A DNA stretch of 64,000 bases from Streptomyces sp. WMMC940 (GTDB lineage: Bacteria; Actinomycetota; Actinomycetes; Streptomycetales; Streptomycetaceae). The notes beneath the pieces are model-generated. The model ran no database searches, had not been told where the DNA came from, and was given only the letters and a program-made list of their open reading frames with translations. Position numbers and translations under genes: made by a program. Where the stretch lies: positions 4,099,501 through 4,163,500 of the forward strand of contig NZ_JAPZBC010000001.1 in the NCBI RefSeq assembly GCF_027460265.1, in the 5' to 3' direction. This document shows positions 45,463 through 55,164 of this stretch, piece after piece (the stretch's first letter is position 1; each line of letters begins with the position of its first letter).

Positions 45463-45666
45463 ATGGCTCAGGGCACCGTCAAGTGGTTCAACGCGGAGAA
45501 GGGGTATGGCTTCATCGCGGTCGACGGTGGTGCGGATGTTTTCGTCCACTACAGCGCGATCCAGATGGACGGATACCGCACCCTGGAGGAGGGTCAGCGA
45601 GTCGAGTTCGAGATCTCGCAGGGCCAGAAGGGGCCGCAGGCGGACATGGTCCGCGTAGCCGGCTGA
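45463..45666 (+). CDS. cold-shock protein (CspA family)
   Basis: A 67-residue OB-fold RNA chaperone. [17 protein letters not shown] is RNP-1 and DVFVHYSAI is RNP-2. ATG is preceded by GGGGAG. It melts RNA structure and may also act as antiterminator. It lies alone between the methionine-type operon and groEL2. Confidence 0.96.
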   Translation: MAQGTVKWFNAEKGYGFIAVDGGADVFVHYSAIQMDGYRTLEEGQRVEFEISQGQKGPQADMVRVAG

Positions 45667-45691
45667 GCGCCGACTGACTGCAGCAACGTGA

Positions 45692-45724
45692 CGGAGGGTC
45701 CGTGCCAGGGGCACGGACCCTCCG
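45692..45724 (+). terminator. terminator of the cold-shock gene
   Basis: CGGAGGGTCCGTGCC, loop AGG, GGCACGGACCCTCCG: a perfect 15-bp stem 25 bases after the stop. Confidence 0.9.
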
Positions 45725-45962
45725 CCGTGCCCGGGGGCCGTTTTCGCCGCGGCCGTGCCCGGGGCCGCCTTCGTCGCGGCCTGACTGCTCGCCGCCGTGC
45801 GCGGGAGTGGTTCCGGGCCTTGGCCGGTCCGCTCGCCGCCGAGCGCGGGGTCACGACCTGCGAGGTGTGCGGGCCGCGCCTGCGCCGGGTCCGGTCCCGG
45901 ACCGTGACGCCGTGGCCTGATGGACGCCCGAGTCGCGGTCGCGCCTTGCACTCGCCGGGTCC

Positions 45963-47756
<1,794 letters not shown>

Positions 47757-47786
47757 TCGACCCGAAGGTCGATCGACCGTCCTGAA

Positions 47787-47828
47787 GCCGAGGGCGGCAC
47801 CCCTGATCCCGGGGGTGCCGCCCTCGGC
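47787..47828 (+). terminator. terminator of groEL2
   Basis: GCCGAGGGCGGCACCCC and its complement form a perfect stem around a 7-8 base loop, 31 bases after the stop. Confidence 0.9.
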
Positions 47829-47895
47829 CTATGCGACCCGGCGCGGCGCGCCAAGGCCGAGGGCGTACCATCGCGTGCCCGGCAGGGGGCTCCCG

Positions 47896-49863
47896 TTACA
47901 GCGGCGCCAGATGGAGCGTGAACCACGTCGTCTTGCCGTCGTCCGTCGGGCGGACGCCCCAGCTGCCCGCCAGCGTCTCGACGAGGATCAGGCCCCGCCC
48001 CGACTCGTCGTCGGCGGCCGCCAGCCGGGGCTGGGGCGGATGGTGGCTGTGGTCGCTCACCTCCACGGTGAGCTCGGTGCTGTTGCGCCGCATCCGCAGG
48101 CTCACCGGCCCCGCTCCGTGCTGGATCGCGTTGGTGACCACCTCGGACACCAGCAGCTGTGCGTCGTCGGAGACCTGGGCGCAGCCCCAGTCGACCAGGG
48201 ACTTGGCCAGGAAGGCCCGGGCCCGCGACACCGACGACGGGGCCGCCGGGAGTTCCGTGGTCGCCGTGGCAAGCGGGGCCGCCGGCAGCTGGGCCAGGAG
48301 CAGCGTCACGTCGTCGTGGTGGTGCTCGGTGGCGGGCAGGATCGACGTCAGCACCCGGTCCACCACCGTCTCCAGGTCGTGCGCCGAGGCGAACGCCAGG
48401 TCGAGTGCGTGGATGAGCGCGTCGAGCTGTTCCTCGATGTCTCCCGCCGGTGTCTCTATCAGGCCGTCGGTGAAGAGGATCAGGCTCGACCCGGGAGCGA
48501 CCGCCACCGTCGCCTGCTGGTGCAGATGGTCCCCCACGCCCAGGGGCACACTGACCGGTGCTTCCAGGGGCCGTACGCCTCCGCACGGCTCCGCGACGAG
48601 AGCCGGCAGATGCCCGGCCGAGCAGACGGTCACCTCGCCCGCGTCCGGCGCCACGACCAGGTAGCAGCAGGTCACCAGCTGGTCGGGCCCGTCGAGCTCG
48701 GCGACGATCGAGTCGAGCGCGTGCATCAACTGCCGCGGCTGCATGCCCGTCTTGGCGAGCGCGTGGGCCGCGGACCGCAGCTGCCCCATGATGGCGGCCG
48801 CCTCCAGGCCGCGCCCCATGACGTCACCGATGAGGATGCCGACCCGTCCGGCACCGAGAGGTACGAGGTCGAACCAGTCACCGCCGACGCCCGCCCCCTG
48901 GGTGGCGGGCAGATAGCGGCTCGCGGTCTCCAGGCCGCGCACGGCCGGCGGCGTGCCCATCAGACTGCGCTGCAGGGTCAGCGCGACGTGTCGCTGCTGC
49001 TCGTACAGGGCCTGGAAGCGTTCCTCGGCGGCTTTTCGTTCGCTGACGTCGCGTACGGCGGCGGAGACGAGGAGTCCGTCGGTGGTTTCGAGGGGGCTGA
49101 GGCTGATTTCGACGGGGAACTCGGTGCCGTCCTTGCGGAGGCCGTGGAGTTCGAGTCCGGCGCCCATGGGGCGGACCTGGCGGTTGTGGGTGTAGCCGTT
49201 GCGGTGTGCGGCGTGGTGGTGGCGGAAGCGGTCGGGGACGAGGATTTCGACGGGGCGGCCGAGGAGTTCGTCGCGTCGGTAGCCGAAGAGGGCTTCGGTC
49301 TGGGCGTTGACGAGGCGGATGGTTCCGCCGTCGTCGACGATGACCATGGCGTCCGGCGCGGCCTCCAGCAGCCCCCGGAAGCGTTCCTCGGCGGCTTTTC
49401 GTTCGCTGACGTCGCGTACGGCGGCGGAGACGAGGAGTCCGTCGGTGGTTTCGAGGGGGCTGAGGCTGATTTCGACGGGGAACTCGGTGCCGTCCTTGCG
49501 GAGGCCGTGGAGTTCGAGTCCGGCGCCCATGGGGCGGACCTGGCGGTTGTGGGTGTAGCCGTTGCGGTGTGCGGCGTGGTGGTGGCGGAAGCGGTCGGGG
49601 ACGAGGATTTCGACGGGGCGGCCGAGGAGTTCGTCGCGTCGGTAGCCGAAGAGGGCTTCGGTCTGGGCGTTGACGAGGCGGATGGTTCCGCCGTCGTCGA
49701 CGATGACCATGGCGTCCGGCGCGGCCTCCAGCAGCCCCCGGAAGCGTTCCTCCCCGGAACCCGCGCGAGCACCCGTGCGCGGGATGGTCCGGCAGTGACA
49801 GCTTCCGGCGGCACCGGTGTCTAGATCGGACTCCGATGCGACCGCGGTGGTGATGCCTTCCAT
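47896..49863 (-). CDS. PAS-PAS-PP2C (SpoIIE)-HATPase regulator
   Basis: A 655-residue cytoplasmic protein combining two PAS sensors (42-162 and 163-283), a PP2C/SpoIIE Ser/Thr phosphatase (about 310-510, with GGDWFDLVPLG, GDVMGRGLEAA and LFTDGLIET metal sites) and an anti-sigma-type HATPase (about 525-655, with NAIQHG N box and DDESGRGLILVETL). Such proteins control STAS anti-anti-sigma factors by both kinase and phosphatase activity. The two PAS copies are identical in protein and in DNA. ATG start follows a weak GGGAGGCAAGT site. Confidence 0.92.
   Translation of the reverse strand: MEGITTAVASESDLDTGAAGSCHCRTIPRTGARAGSGEERFRGLLEAAPDAMVIVDDGGTIRLVNAQTEALFGYRRDELLGRPVEILVPDRFRHHHAAHRNGYTHNRQVRPMGAGLELHGLRKDGTEFPVEISLSPLETTDGLLVSAAVRDVSERKAAEERFRGLLEAAPDAMVIVDDGGTIRLVNAQTEALFGYRRDELLGRPVEILVPDRFRHHHAAHRNGYTHNRQVRPMGAGLELHGLRKDGTEFPVEISLSPLETTDGLLVSAAVRDVSERKAAEERFQALYEQQRHVALTLQRSLMGTPPAVRGLETASRYLPATQGAGVGGDWFDLVPLGAGRVGILIGDVMGRGLEAAAIMGQLRSAAHALAKTGMQPRQLMHALDSIVAELDGPDQLVTCCYLVVAPDAGEVTVCSAGHLPALVAEPCGGVRPLEAPVSVPLGVGDHLHQQATVAVAPGSSLILFTDGLIETPAGDIEEQLDALIHALDLAFASAHDLETVVDRVLTSILPATEHHHDDVTLLLAQLPAAPLATATTELPAAPSSVSRARAFLAKSLVDWGCAQVSDDAQLLVSEVVTNAIQHGAGPVSLRMRRNSTELTVEVSDHSHHPPQPRLAAADDESGRGLILVETLAGSWGVRPTDDGKTTWFTLHLAPL
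49015..49740 (-). repeat. exact 363-bp tandem duplication of a PAS domain
   Basis: Positions 49015-49377 and 49378-49740 are identical base for base by eye, followed by 12 more bases of a third copy (49741-49752, the codons for EERF). The unit is 121 codons, so the reading frame is kept. Confidence 0.95.
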
Positions 49864-50147
49864 ACTTGCCTCCCGGACGGATTCTGCCCATAGCCGTGAC
49901 CGCGGCAGCGGTATCCGGACATCTCACCGCAACGCTTTACGGCATACCCGGAAAGTCCGATTCTGACCGGTGATGGCGATTGCGGAACAGGAAATGGAAT
50001 CGCACGTTCAGCGGCCCGGCCCGCCCTCCGGGAGGCGCCACAGGGCCGCCGCCGCTCCCGTGTCCCCTTCCCGTACGGGCGGGTGTCCGCCCGGTGCCGG
50101 ACGCGCGTCCGGTGGCGGCGGGCCAGGGGCGGCGGGAAGCTGAAGGG

Positions 50148-51140
50148 GTGCGGACGGATGTGCACGCCCACCTGTGGAGCGAGGACTACCTCCGTCTCCT
50201 TGAGTCCTACGGCCGGGACGACACCGGTACGCAGAGGGGCCTGGGGGCGGGGGACAGCCCGGCGGAACTCGACGCACGGTTCGCGATGAACGACGCCGCG
50301 GGCATCGACCACCAGATCCTCTCGGTCTCCCCGCAGACGCCGTACTTCCCGGACGAGACCGAAGCGGTCACGGCAGCCCGCCTGGCCAACGACCACTACG
50401 CGGAGGTCGTACGCGCCCGCCCGGACCGCTTCTCCGCCTTCGCCGCGCTGCCGCTCCCGCACCTGGACGCCTCGCTGGAGGAACTGGCCCGGGCACTGGA
50501 CCAGTTGGGGATGGCGGGCGCCGGGCTGACGACGTCGGTACTCGGCCGCAGTCTCGGCGACCCCGTCTTCCGGCCGCTCTTCGAGGAGTTGGACCACCGG
50601 CACTCGGTGCTGAGCCTGCATCCGGCCGGCCGGGACGCGGGCTCACCGCTCATCGCACGGAACCGGATGCGGTGGATGGTGGGCGCGCCGACGGAGGACA
50701 CGATCTGCGCGATGCACCTGATCCTCGAAGGCGTCCCGAGTCGCTTCCCGAGGCTGCGGATCGTCCACGCCCACCTCGGCGGGGCCCTGCCGCTGCTGCT
50801 GCCGCGCGCCGACGACCACATCCCGTGGGAGGCGCCCGACATCATCGAGCTGCCGACGTCCGCCGCCCGCCGGATGTCCTACGACACCGTCGCCCACGGC
50901 CATGCGCCCGCCCTGCGTGCGGCGGCCGACTCGTACGGCCCGGACCGGCTGGTGCTGGGCACGGACTTCCCGTACCAGACCGGGGACAAGCTGCGCCGGG
51001 CCGTCACCTTCATCGAGGAGACGCTCGTCTCCGAGGAGGCGGAGCAGGTCCTGGAGGCCGGAGCCGGCCTGCTGCCGGCCGAGAGCCCGGCCCGGCTCGG
51101 CGGCGGGGCCGGCCGCCGTGTCAGCCGGCGTAGTCCTTGA
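50148..51140 (+). CDS. amidohydrolase-2 (ACMSD-like) metal hydrolase/decarboxylase
   Basis: A 330-residue TIM-barrel enzyme. DVHAHLW is the first metal motif (HxH), LSLHPAG and IVHAHLGGALPLLLPRAD supply later His ligands, and LVLGTDFPYQTGD holds the catalytic Asp. Relatives decarboxylate aromatic acids or hydrolyse lactones; the substrate is unknown. GTG at 50148 is chosen because homology starts at the DVHAHLW strand; the upstream frame is Pro/Arg-rich and not coding-like. Its last 260 bases face an antisense frame. Confidence 0.85.
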   Translation: MRTDVHAHLWSEDYLRLLESYGRDDTGTQRGLGAGDSPAELDARFAMNDAAGIDHQILSVSPQTPYFPDETEAVTAARLANDHYAEVVRARPDRFSAFAALPLPHLDASLEELARALDQLGMAGAGLTTSVLGRSLGDPVFRPLFEELDHRHSVLSLHPAGRDAGSPLIARNRMRWMVGAPTEDTICAMHLILEGVPSRFPRLRIVHAHLGGALPLLLPRADDHIPWEAPDIIELPTSAARRMSYDTVAHGHAPALRAAADSYGPDRLVLGTDFPYQTGDKLRRAVTFIEETLVSEEAEQVLEAGAGLLPAESPARLGGGAGRRVSRRSP

Positions 51141-51961
51141 ACACCAAAGGTGGGAGGGGAGGCCGGGCACGCCCGGTAACACCTACCGCCTGCGTGTGTC
51201 GTCCACCGCCCGCGCCGGCCTGGAGGCCGAGTGGGCGCGCTGCCGGCGGCGCGCGCTGGTGCGCCGCACTTGCCGCATTCGAGGACCCGGAGGACAGGAG
51301 GCGCCGGGCGCCGCTCGGGAGGGAGTTTCGCCGTCAGGCGCGTCCGGGCGAGCGCGGCGGGGTGATGAACCGGAACGGGGAGACCGGCCGTGAGGGCGTG
51401 CCTCAGCTGCGTCTCGTCGGCGCCGCGCGCGAACCACTCCTCCACCAGCGGGGCGAGCTGCGCGCATTCGGCGGCGGACAGCGACGTCGCCGGTGTCTCC
51501 CGCCCGAGAGCCGCGAGCAGGATCACCGCCCGGGAACGCGTCGGCCGCCGGGGACCCTCCTCGGGCACGTCGCCGCGTCGGTATGCCGCCCACCATGTGT
51601 CGTCCCGCGGCGCACGTGACCACCACGTCCGGGTGATCCATCGGGGGCTCCCGGACTTGGCCAAGTGTTCGCGTCCGCGCCGCAGATGACCCGCGGCCTG
51701 GATGCGGTTGAGAGCGGTCCGCAGTGCGCACTGGCCGTACGGAAGCACCTTGGCCAGCGTCTTCACCGAGATGTCGGCCCCGTCCGCGAGCCGGTCGATG
51801 TACGCGGCGACGGCGGCCTCGCGCGGCGGAAGGTGCGCGAAGTCCGCTGCGGTGCGGGCCGGTTGGCCCGAAGCGATGCGCTTTCCGTAGCCGGGGCGGG
51901 CCATCGGGTGCGGAGCGGCGTGCGCGGGCAGGGGCGGGGCACTAAACTGGCTGTCAGCCAT
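50879..51961 (-). CDS. winged-helix/HTH protein, C-terminus probably frameshifted
   Basis: The first about 235 residues are credible: FAHLPPREAAVAAYIDRLADGADISVKTLAKVLPYGQCALRTALNRIQAAGHLRRGRE is a winged helix (about 43-100), followed by WITRTWWSRAPRDDTWWAAY and a CGKCGAPAR cysteine knuckle (229, 232). This kind of protein is common in Streptomyces. After residue 240 (below 51241) the frame becomes Pro/Arg-rich and runs 262 bases antisense into the amidohydrolase, so a frameshift or sequence error near 51230-51240 is likely. The alternative frame ends in VFKDYAG. The true end is unknown. Confidence 0.6.
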   Translation of the reverse strand: MADSQFSAPPLPAHAAPHPMARPGYGKRIASGQPARTAADFAHLPPREAAVAAYIDRLADGADISVKTLAKVLPYGQCALRTALNRIQAAGHLRRGREHLAKSGSPRWITRTWWSRAPRDDTWWAAYRRGDVPEEGPRRPTRSRAVILLAALGRETPATSLSAAECAQLAPLVEEWFARGADETQLRHALTAGLPVPVHHPAALARTRLTAKLPPERRPAPPVLRVLECGKCGAPARAAGSAPTRPPGRRGRWTTHAGGRCYRACPASPPTFGVQGLRRLTRRPAPPPSRAGLSAGSRPAPASRTCSASSETSVSSMKVTARRSLSPVWYGKSVPSTSRSGPYESAAARRAGAWPWATVS

Positions 51962-52187
51962 CCGGATCGACCTTACCGATCTTGTTGGTCAAGCCCCCGC
52001 TGGTGTTGGCGCACCTGACGGGGGCTGTTCGTTTTCCGGACACGCTAGAGGGTCGTGACCCTCCGTGGCAAATGGATCGCGTACAGTCAACTCGCAGGGA
52101 GGGTGGGCGGGTTGGGGCCCTTCACCATTCCTTGTTCAGAGCGCTCGGAGCCCGAGGCTCAAGCCCCGGGCCCCGTCGTGGAGTTGC

Positions 52188-52457
52188 TCAGCGGTCCGTC
52201 TTGACCCCGTCCACGAACGCGGACCAGACGGCGGTCCGGAACGCGAGCTTCGGGCCGTCGGGGTCCTTCGAGTCGCGCACGGGGACGATGCCGGGGTGGT
52301 CGTCGGCGACTTCGAGGCAGTCGCCGCCGTCCCCAGCGCTGTAGGTGGACTTGCGCCAGGTGGCCACTTCGAGGCAGTTGCCGCCCTCGCCGCCGCTGTA
52401 GCTGGACTTGCGCCAGACGGCGGCACTCAGGTCGTACTCAGGGCTGCTGATCTTCAT
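52188..52457 (-). CDS. DUF397 protein with duplicated motif
   Basis: An 89-residue DUF397 protein. The family motif WRKSSYSGGEGGNCLEVA appears twice in a row (residues 15-33 and 34-52, second copy WRKSTYSAGDGGDCLEVA), then VPVRDSKDPDGPKLAF, the usual ending. Most relatives have one motif. It overlaps the upstream XRE gene by 20 bases; DUF397-XRE pairs are widespread in Streptomyces and modulate development or act like a toxin-antitoxin-style pair. Confidence 0.93.
   Translation of the reverse strand: MKISSPEYDLSAAVWRKSSYSGGEGGNCLEVATWRKSTYSAGDGGDCLEVADDHPGIVPVRDSKDPDGPKLAFRTAVWSAFVDGVKTDR
52302..52415 (-). repeat. 57-bp tandem duplication inside the DUF397 gene
   Basis: 52302-52358 and 52359-52415 are about 85 percent identical and encode the two 19-residue motif copies in frame. 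Confidence 0.9.
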
Positions 52458-53325
52458 GGGCGTAATCCTCCGCCACGGATGCGACCAGGGCCAGGGATTC
52501 GCGGGGGGACAGGGCGCCGGCCACGACCAAGTCGAAGGTGAGTGCATATCGGGCGATAGTGGATGGGTCGTCCTCCAACTGCCCCATTCTCATCACCTCC
52601 AGGTATGCCAGTGGAGGGGCGTCCATGAAGGACATCAGCCTCAGGGCTCCATTCAGGGACGCATGCGCTCCCGCATGGAACGGCATCACCTGCACGATCA
52701 CCCGGTTCCGTCGCGCCAGTGCCTCGATGTGCCGCAGCGCCTCCGCCATCACCGCCGGGCTTCCGACGCGGCGGCGTAAGACCGCCTCGTCAAGGACCGT
52801 CCACAACATCGGTGTTGTTGGATCGTCGAGGAGCCGTGCCCGTTCCAGCCTCGCCTCGACCAGTTCGTCGATGACCGCCTCCGTGGCGGTCGGCTGGTAG
52901 GCGCGGAACACCGCCCGTGCGTACGTCTCCGTCTGCAACAGCCCCGGGATCAGGAGCGGCGCGTACTCGCGGATGGTCGTCGCGACCGCTTCCGCCTCGG
53001 CCGCTTCCGCGAAGTGGTCCGGGTACCTGGACTTGTTGGCGGCGAGGCAGTTCCGCTCGAAGAAGCCGTTCGTGCCGAGTATCTCGTCGATCCTGCGTGC
53101 GACGTCCGGCTGCATCCGCCGTGTCCCCGCCTCCAGTTGGCCGATGAACGACGCGCTGACGAAGAGCGGTTCGCCGAGCTCCCGCTGGCTGAGGCCGGCG
53201 TTTTCGCGGGCGTGGCGCAGTTCGGCGCCGAGCAGGGCCCTGGGAGAGGTGGAGGGGTCCAGATCCTTCGGTCCAGGCAAGTTCAACTCCGTGTGACACA
53301 AGTCGGGTTGTTGGGCCTTCGGCAC
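52438..53325 (-). CDS. XRE-family regulator with DUF5753 (Scr1-type)
   Basis: A 295-residue DNA-binding protein. Helix-turn-helix at about 30-85: LRHARENAGLSQRELGEPLFVSASFIGQLEAGTRRM. The large C-terminal DUF5753 domain contains REYAPLLIPGLLQTETYARAV and RNRVIVQVMPFHAGAHASLNGALRLMSF, typical of BldB/WhiJ-like partner systems. Its GTG start is 18 bases from the divergent small gene. It ends inside the DUF397 start, so the two are translated together. Confidence 0.94.
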   Translation of the reverse strand: MPKAQQPDLCHTELNLPGPKDLDPSTSPRALLGAELRHARENAGLSQRELGEPLFVSASFIGQLEAGTRRMQPDVARRIDEILGTNGFFERNCLAANKSRYPDHFAEAAEAEAVATTIREYAPLLIPGLLQTETYARAVFRAYQPTATEAVIDELVEARLERARLLDDPTTPMLWTVLDEAVLRRRVGSPAVMAEALRHIEALARRNRVIVQVMPFHAGAHASLNGALRLMSFMDAPPLAYLEVMRMGQLEDDPSTIARYALTFDLVVAGALSPRESLALVASVAEDYAHEDQQP

Positions 53326-53343
53326 TGGTCAGGCTAGTCCTCA

Positions 53344-53613
53344 ATGGCCACGCTGTGTAGGGAACGTACATACCGAGAGTGGAGGTGCCTGGTGGTCCCA
53401 CCATGTCCGAAGGAGCGGTTGCGTGCGGCCGAGGAGGTCGTGGCACAGCTGCGGGACGAGCTCGACTCGACGGGCGTGACCCTGCCGTCGCTGTGCGTGG
53501 ACCTTGTGTCGCTCACCAGCGAGTCGGGGGCGTATCCCCTGGTCGACCTGGGGCGCTGCAACCTGGACACCGCGCTGCGGCTCGCCGCGGTGCTCCACGG
53601 GGCCCGCGGGTGA
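53344..53613 (+). CDS. small hypothetical protein next to the XRE/DUF397 pair
   Basis: An 89-residue protein: RLRAAEEVVAQLRDELDSTGVTLPSLCVDLVSLTSESGAYPLVDLGRCNLDTALRLAAVL. Similar short proteins sit beside XRE/DUF397 pairs in other Streptomyces. The real start may be the GTG before VPPCPKERL, since the first 17 residues look non-conserved. No catalytic motif. It overlaps the following gene by 4 bases. Confidence 0.75.
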   Translation: MATLCRERTYREWRCLVVPPCPKERLRAAEEVVAQLRDELDSTGVTLPSLCVDLVSLTSESGAYPLVDLGRCNLDTALRLAAVLHGARG

Positions 53614-53822
53614 ACGCGGTCGGGGAGGGAGGGTACGTGATCGACTCGCGGGACGGGCGCATCGGGCGCGTGACGGGGCGCGAGGGGCCGTACGTGCAAC
53701 TACGGCCGCCGGGAGGCGGGCGGGTGGGGGACTGCCCTCCCGAGGCGCTGCGGCACGTGCCGCCCGCCCTACTGCTGCGGGCACGGGTCAGGGAGCGCAA
53801 CCGGCAGGGGAGGCTGCCCTGA
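53610..53822 (+). CDS. small hypothetical protein, second of the pair
   Basis: A 70-residue protein: YVIDSRDGRIGRVTGREGPYVQLRPPGGGRVGDCPPEALRHVPPALLLRARVRERNR. The compact beta-rich core (about 8-40) resembles a small SH3/PRC-barrel-like fold seen in short Streptomyces proteins. The GTG start overlaps the previous stop, so the two small genes form an operon. Function unknown. Confidence 0.75.
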   Translation: MNAVGEGGYVIDSRDGRIGRVTGREGPYVQLRPPGGGRVGDCPPEALRHVPPALLLRARVRERNRQGRLP

Positions 53823-53927
53823 TAGGGCCGCGATAGGGTTGGTGACTCCAGTACCAGGACGCCGGGAGGTGAGACCCATTACCGCTGCCGCAGGACGGGG
53901 TGCTCGCCTCCGCGTCGCCGAAGGTGT

Positions 53928-54770
53928 GTGAGGGAGCCCCGTTTCGGAACTTCCGAGAGGCTCTCCTTGTTGTTCTCCTTCGATCCTTCCCCTTCTGCTT
54001 TTCCCGCCGTCGTCGGCAGACTGCGCGCCGCGGGCTGTGTCTTCGCCGAGGACGAGGCGGAGCTGCTGCTCTCCGCCGCTCGTACGCACAGTGAGCTCAC
54101 CGCCATGGTCGAGCGGCGGGCCTGCGGCCATCCGCTGGAACACGTCCTCGGCTGGGCGGAGTTCTGCGGTCTGCGGATCGCCGTGGAGCCGGGGGTGTTC
54201 GTGCCCCGGCGCCGTACCGAGTTCCTCGTCCGCCGGGCGGCGGCCGCCCGGCCTGACGCCGCAGTGGTCGTCGACCTTTGCTGCGGTTCGGGTGCCGTTG
54301 GGGCGGCGCTGGCGGCCTCACTGCCCGGTCCCGAGGTGGAGCTCTACGCCTCCGACATCGAGCCGGACGCGGTGCGGTGCGCCCGGCGAAACGTCCCGGA
54401 GGGCGTACGGGTGCTTGAGGGCGATCTGTTCGAGCCGCTGCCCGGCGGGCTGCGGGGGCGCGTCGACATCCTGGCCGCGAACGTCCCGTACGTACCGACC
54501 GAGGAGGTCGGGCTGCTGCCCGCCGAGGCCCGTGTGCACGAGCCGCTGGTCGCGCTCGACGGCGGCACGGACGGGCTCGACGTGCTGCGGCGCGTGACGG
54601 CGGAGGCCGGAGACTGGCTGGCGCCGGGCGGGATCCTGCTGTTCGAGACGAGCGAGCGACAGGCGGCGGACGCGCTGGCGGCGGTCGCGGACAGTGGCCT
54701 GGTGCCGCGGGTGGCCACGTGCGACGAGTCGTACGCCACCGTCGTCGTCGGGACGAGACCTGCCGGCTGA
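53928..54770 (+). CDS. HemK-like protein N5-glutamine methyltransferase (TIGR03704-type)
   Basis: A 280-residue SAM methyltransferase. VVDLCCGSGAVGAAL is SAM motif I and LYASDIEPDAVRCARRN motif II. The catalytic NPPY of PrmC/HemK is replaced by NVPY in LAANVPYVP, as in the branch annotated as putative protein N(5)-glutamine methyltransferase; whether it modifies release factors or another protein is open. ATG is used; the preceding bases (AAGGTGTGTGAGGG) include GAGGG at a workable distance. A separate prmC is expected elsewhere. Confidence 0.88.
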   Translation: MREPRFGTSERLSLLFSFDPSPSAFPAVVGRLRAAGCVFAEDEAELLLSAARTHSELTAMVERRACGHPLEHVLGWAEFCGLRIAVEPGVFVPRRRTEFLVRRAAAARPDAAVVVDLCCGSGAVGAALAASLPGPEVELYASDIEPDAVRCARRNVPEGVRVLEGDLFEPLPGGLRGRVDILAANVPYVPTEEVGLLPAEARVHEPLVALDGGTDGLDVLRRVTAEAGDWLAPGGILLFETSERQAADALAAVADSGLVPRVATCDESYATVVVGTRPAG

Positions 54771-55164
54771 CGGGACGCCGTCCTGGGGAGGGGGTGGCGC
54801 TCGCGGTGACGGATGCGGTGGTCCTCAGTGGACCGATGTGCTCGCGATCACCGACGGGCTCGGCCGCCGACGGCCGCGCCCTCCGCTTCCCGTGCCCGTC
54901 TCAGCATGACCTTGACCAGCCCCCACAGCGCCTTCATGGCTTTCGCTCCATCGGGAAGGGCCGGGTGACGATCCGCGAGCAGGCGGTCGGCGCGGCGTGG
55001 CGCCCGGCGGGGGGAGGCGAGGGCGCGGCCGCCGGGCTCGCAGGTGTGAGACCGGGCCCCGCGTTCCTCCGGGCACGCGGGCCCGGTCCGTTCCCCGGGC
55101 CCTGCGCGGGTGCTGCGCCCGCCCCGTCGCGTGACGGCGGGGTAGGAGGAGCGCCGGCGCCGCG
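54771..55164. other. Region of 394 bp between methyltransferase and murQ
   Basis: Contains only the short minus-strand frame at 54848-54937. The remainder is GC-rich without clear promoter or terminator. Confidence 0.5.
54848..54937 (-). CDS. possible 29-residue small protein
   Basis: The frame MKALWGLVKVMLRRAREAEGAAVGGRARR has GGAG 8 bases before ATG and a short amphipathic N-terminus rich in Leu, Val and Trp followed by Arg. It sits 227 bases after murQ on the same strand. The length is too short to judge by codon use alone; I do not recognise it. Confidence 0.4.
   Translation of the reverse strand: MKALWGLVKVMLRRAREAEGAAVGGRARR

Noticed and set aside
49015..49740. Large tandem repeat considered as CRISPR or mobile element
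   Set aside because: The unit is 363 bp without spacers and encodes a PAS domain in frame; no Cas or transposase genes.
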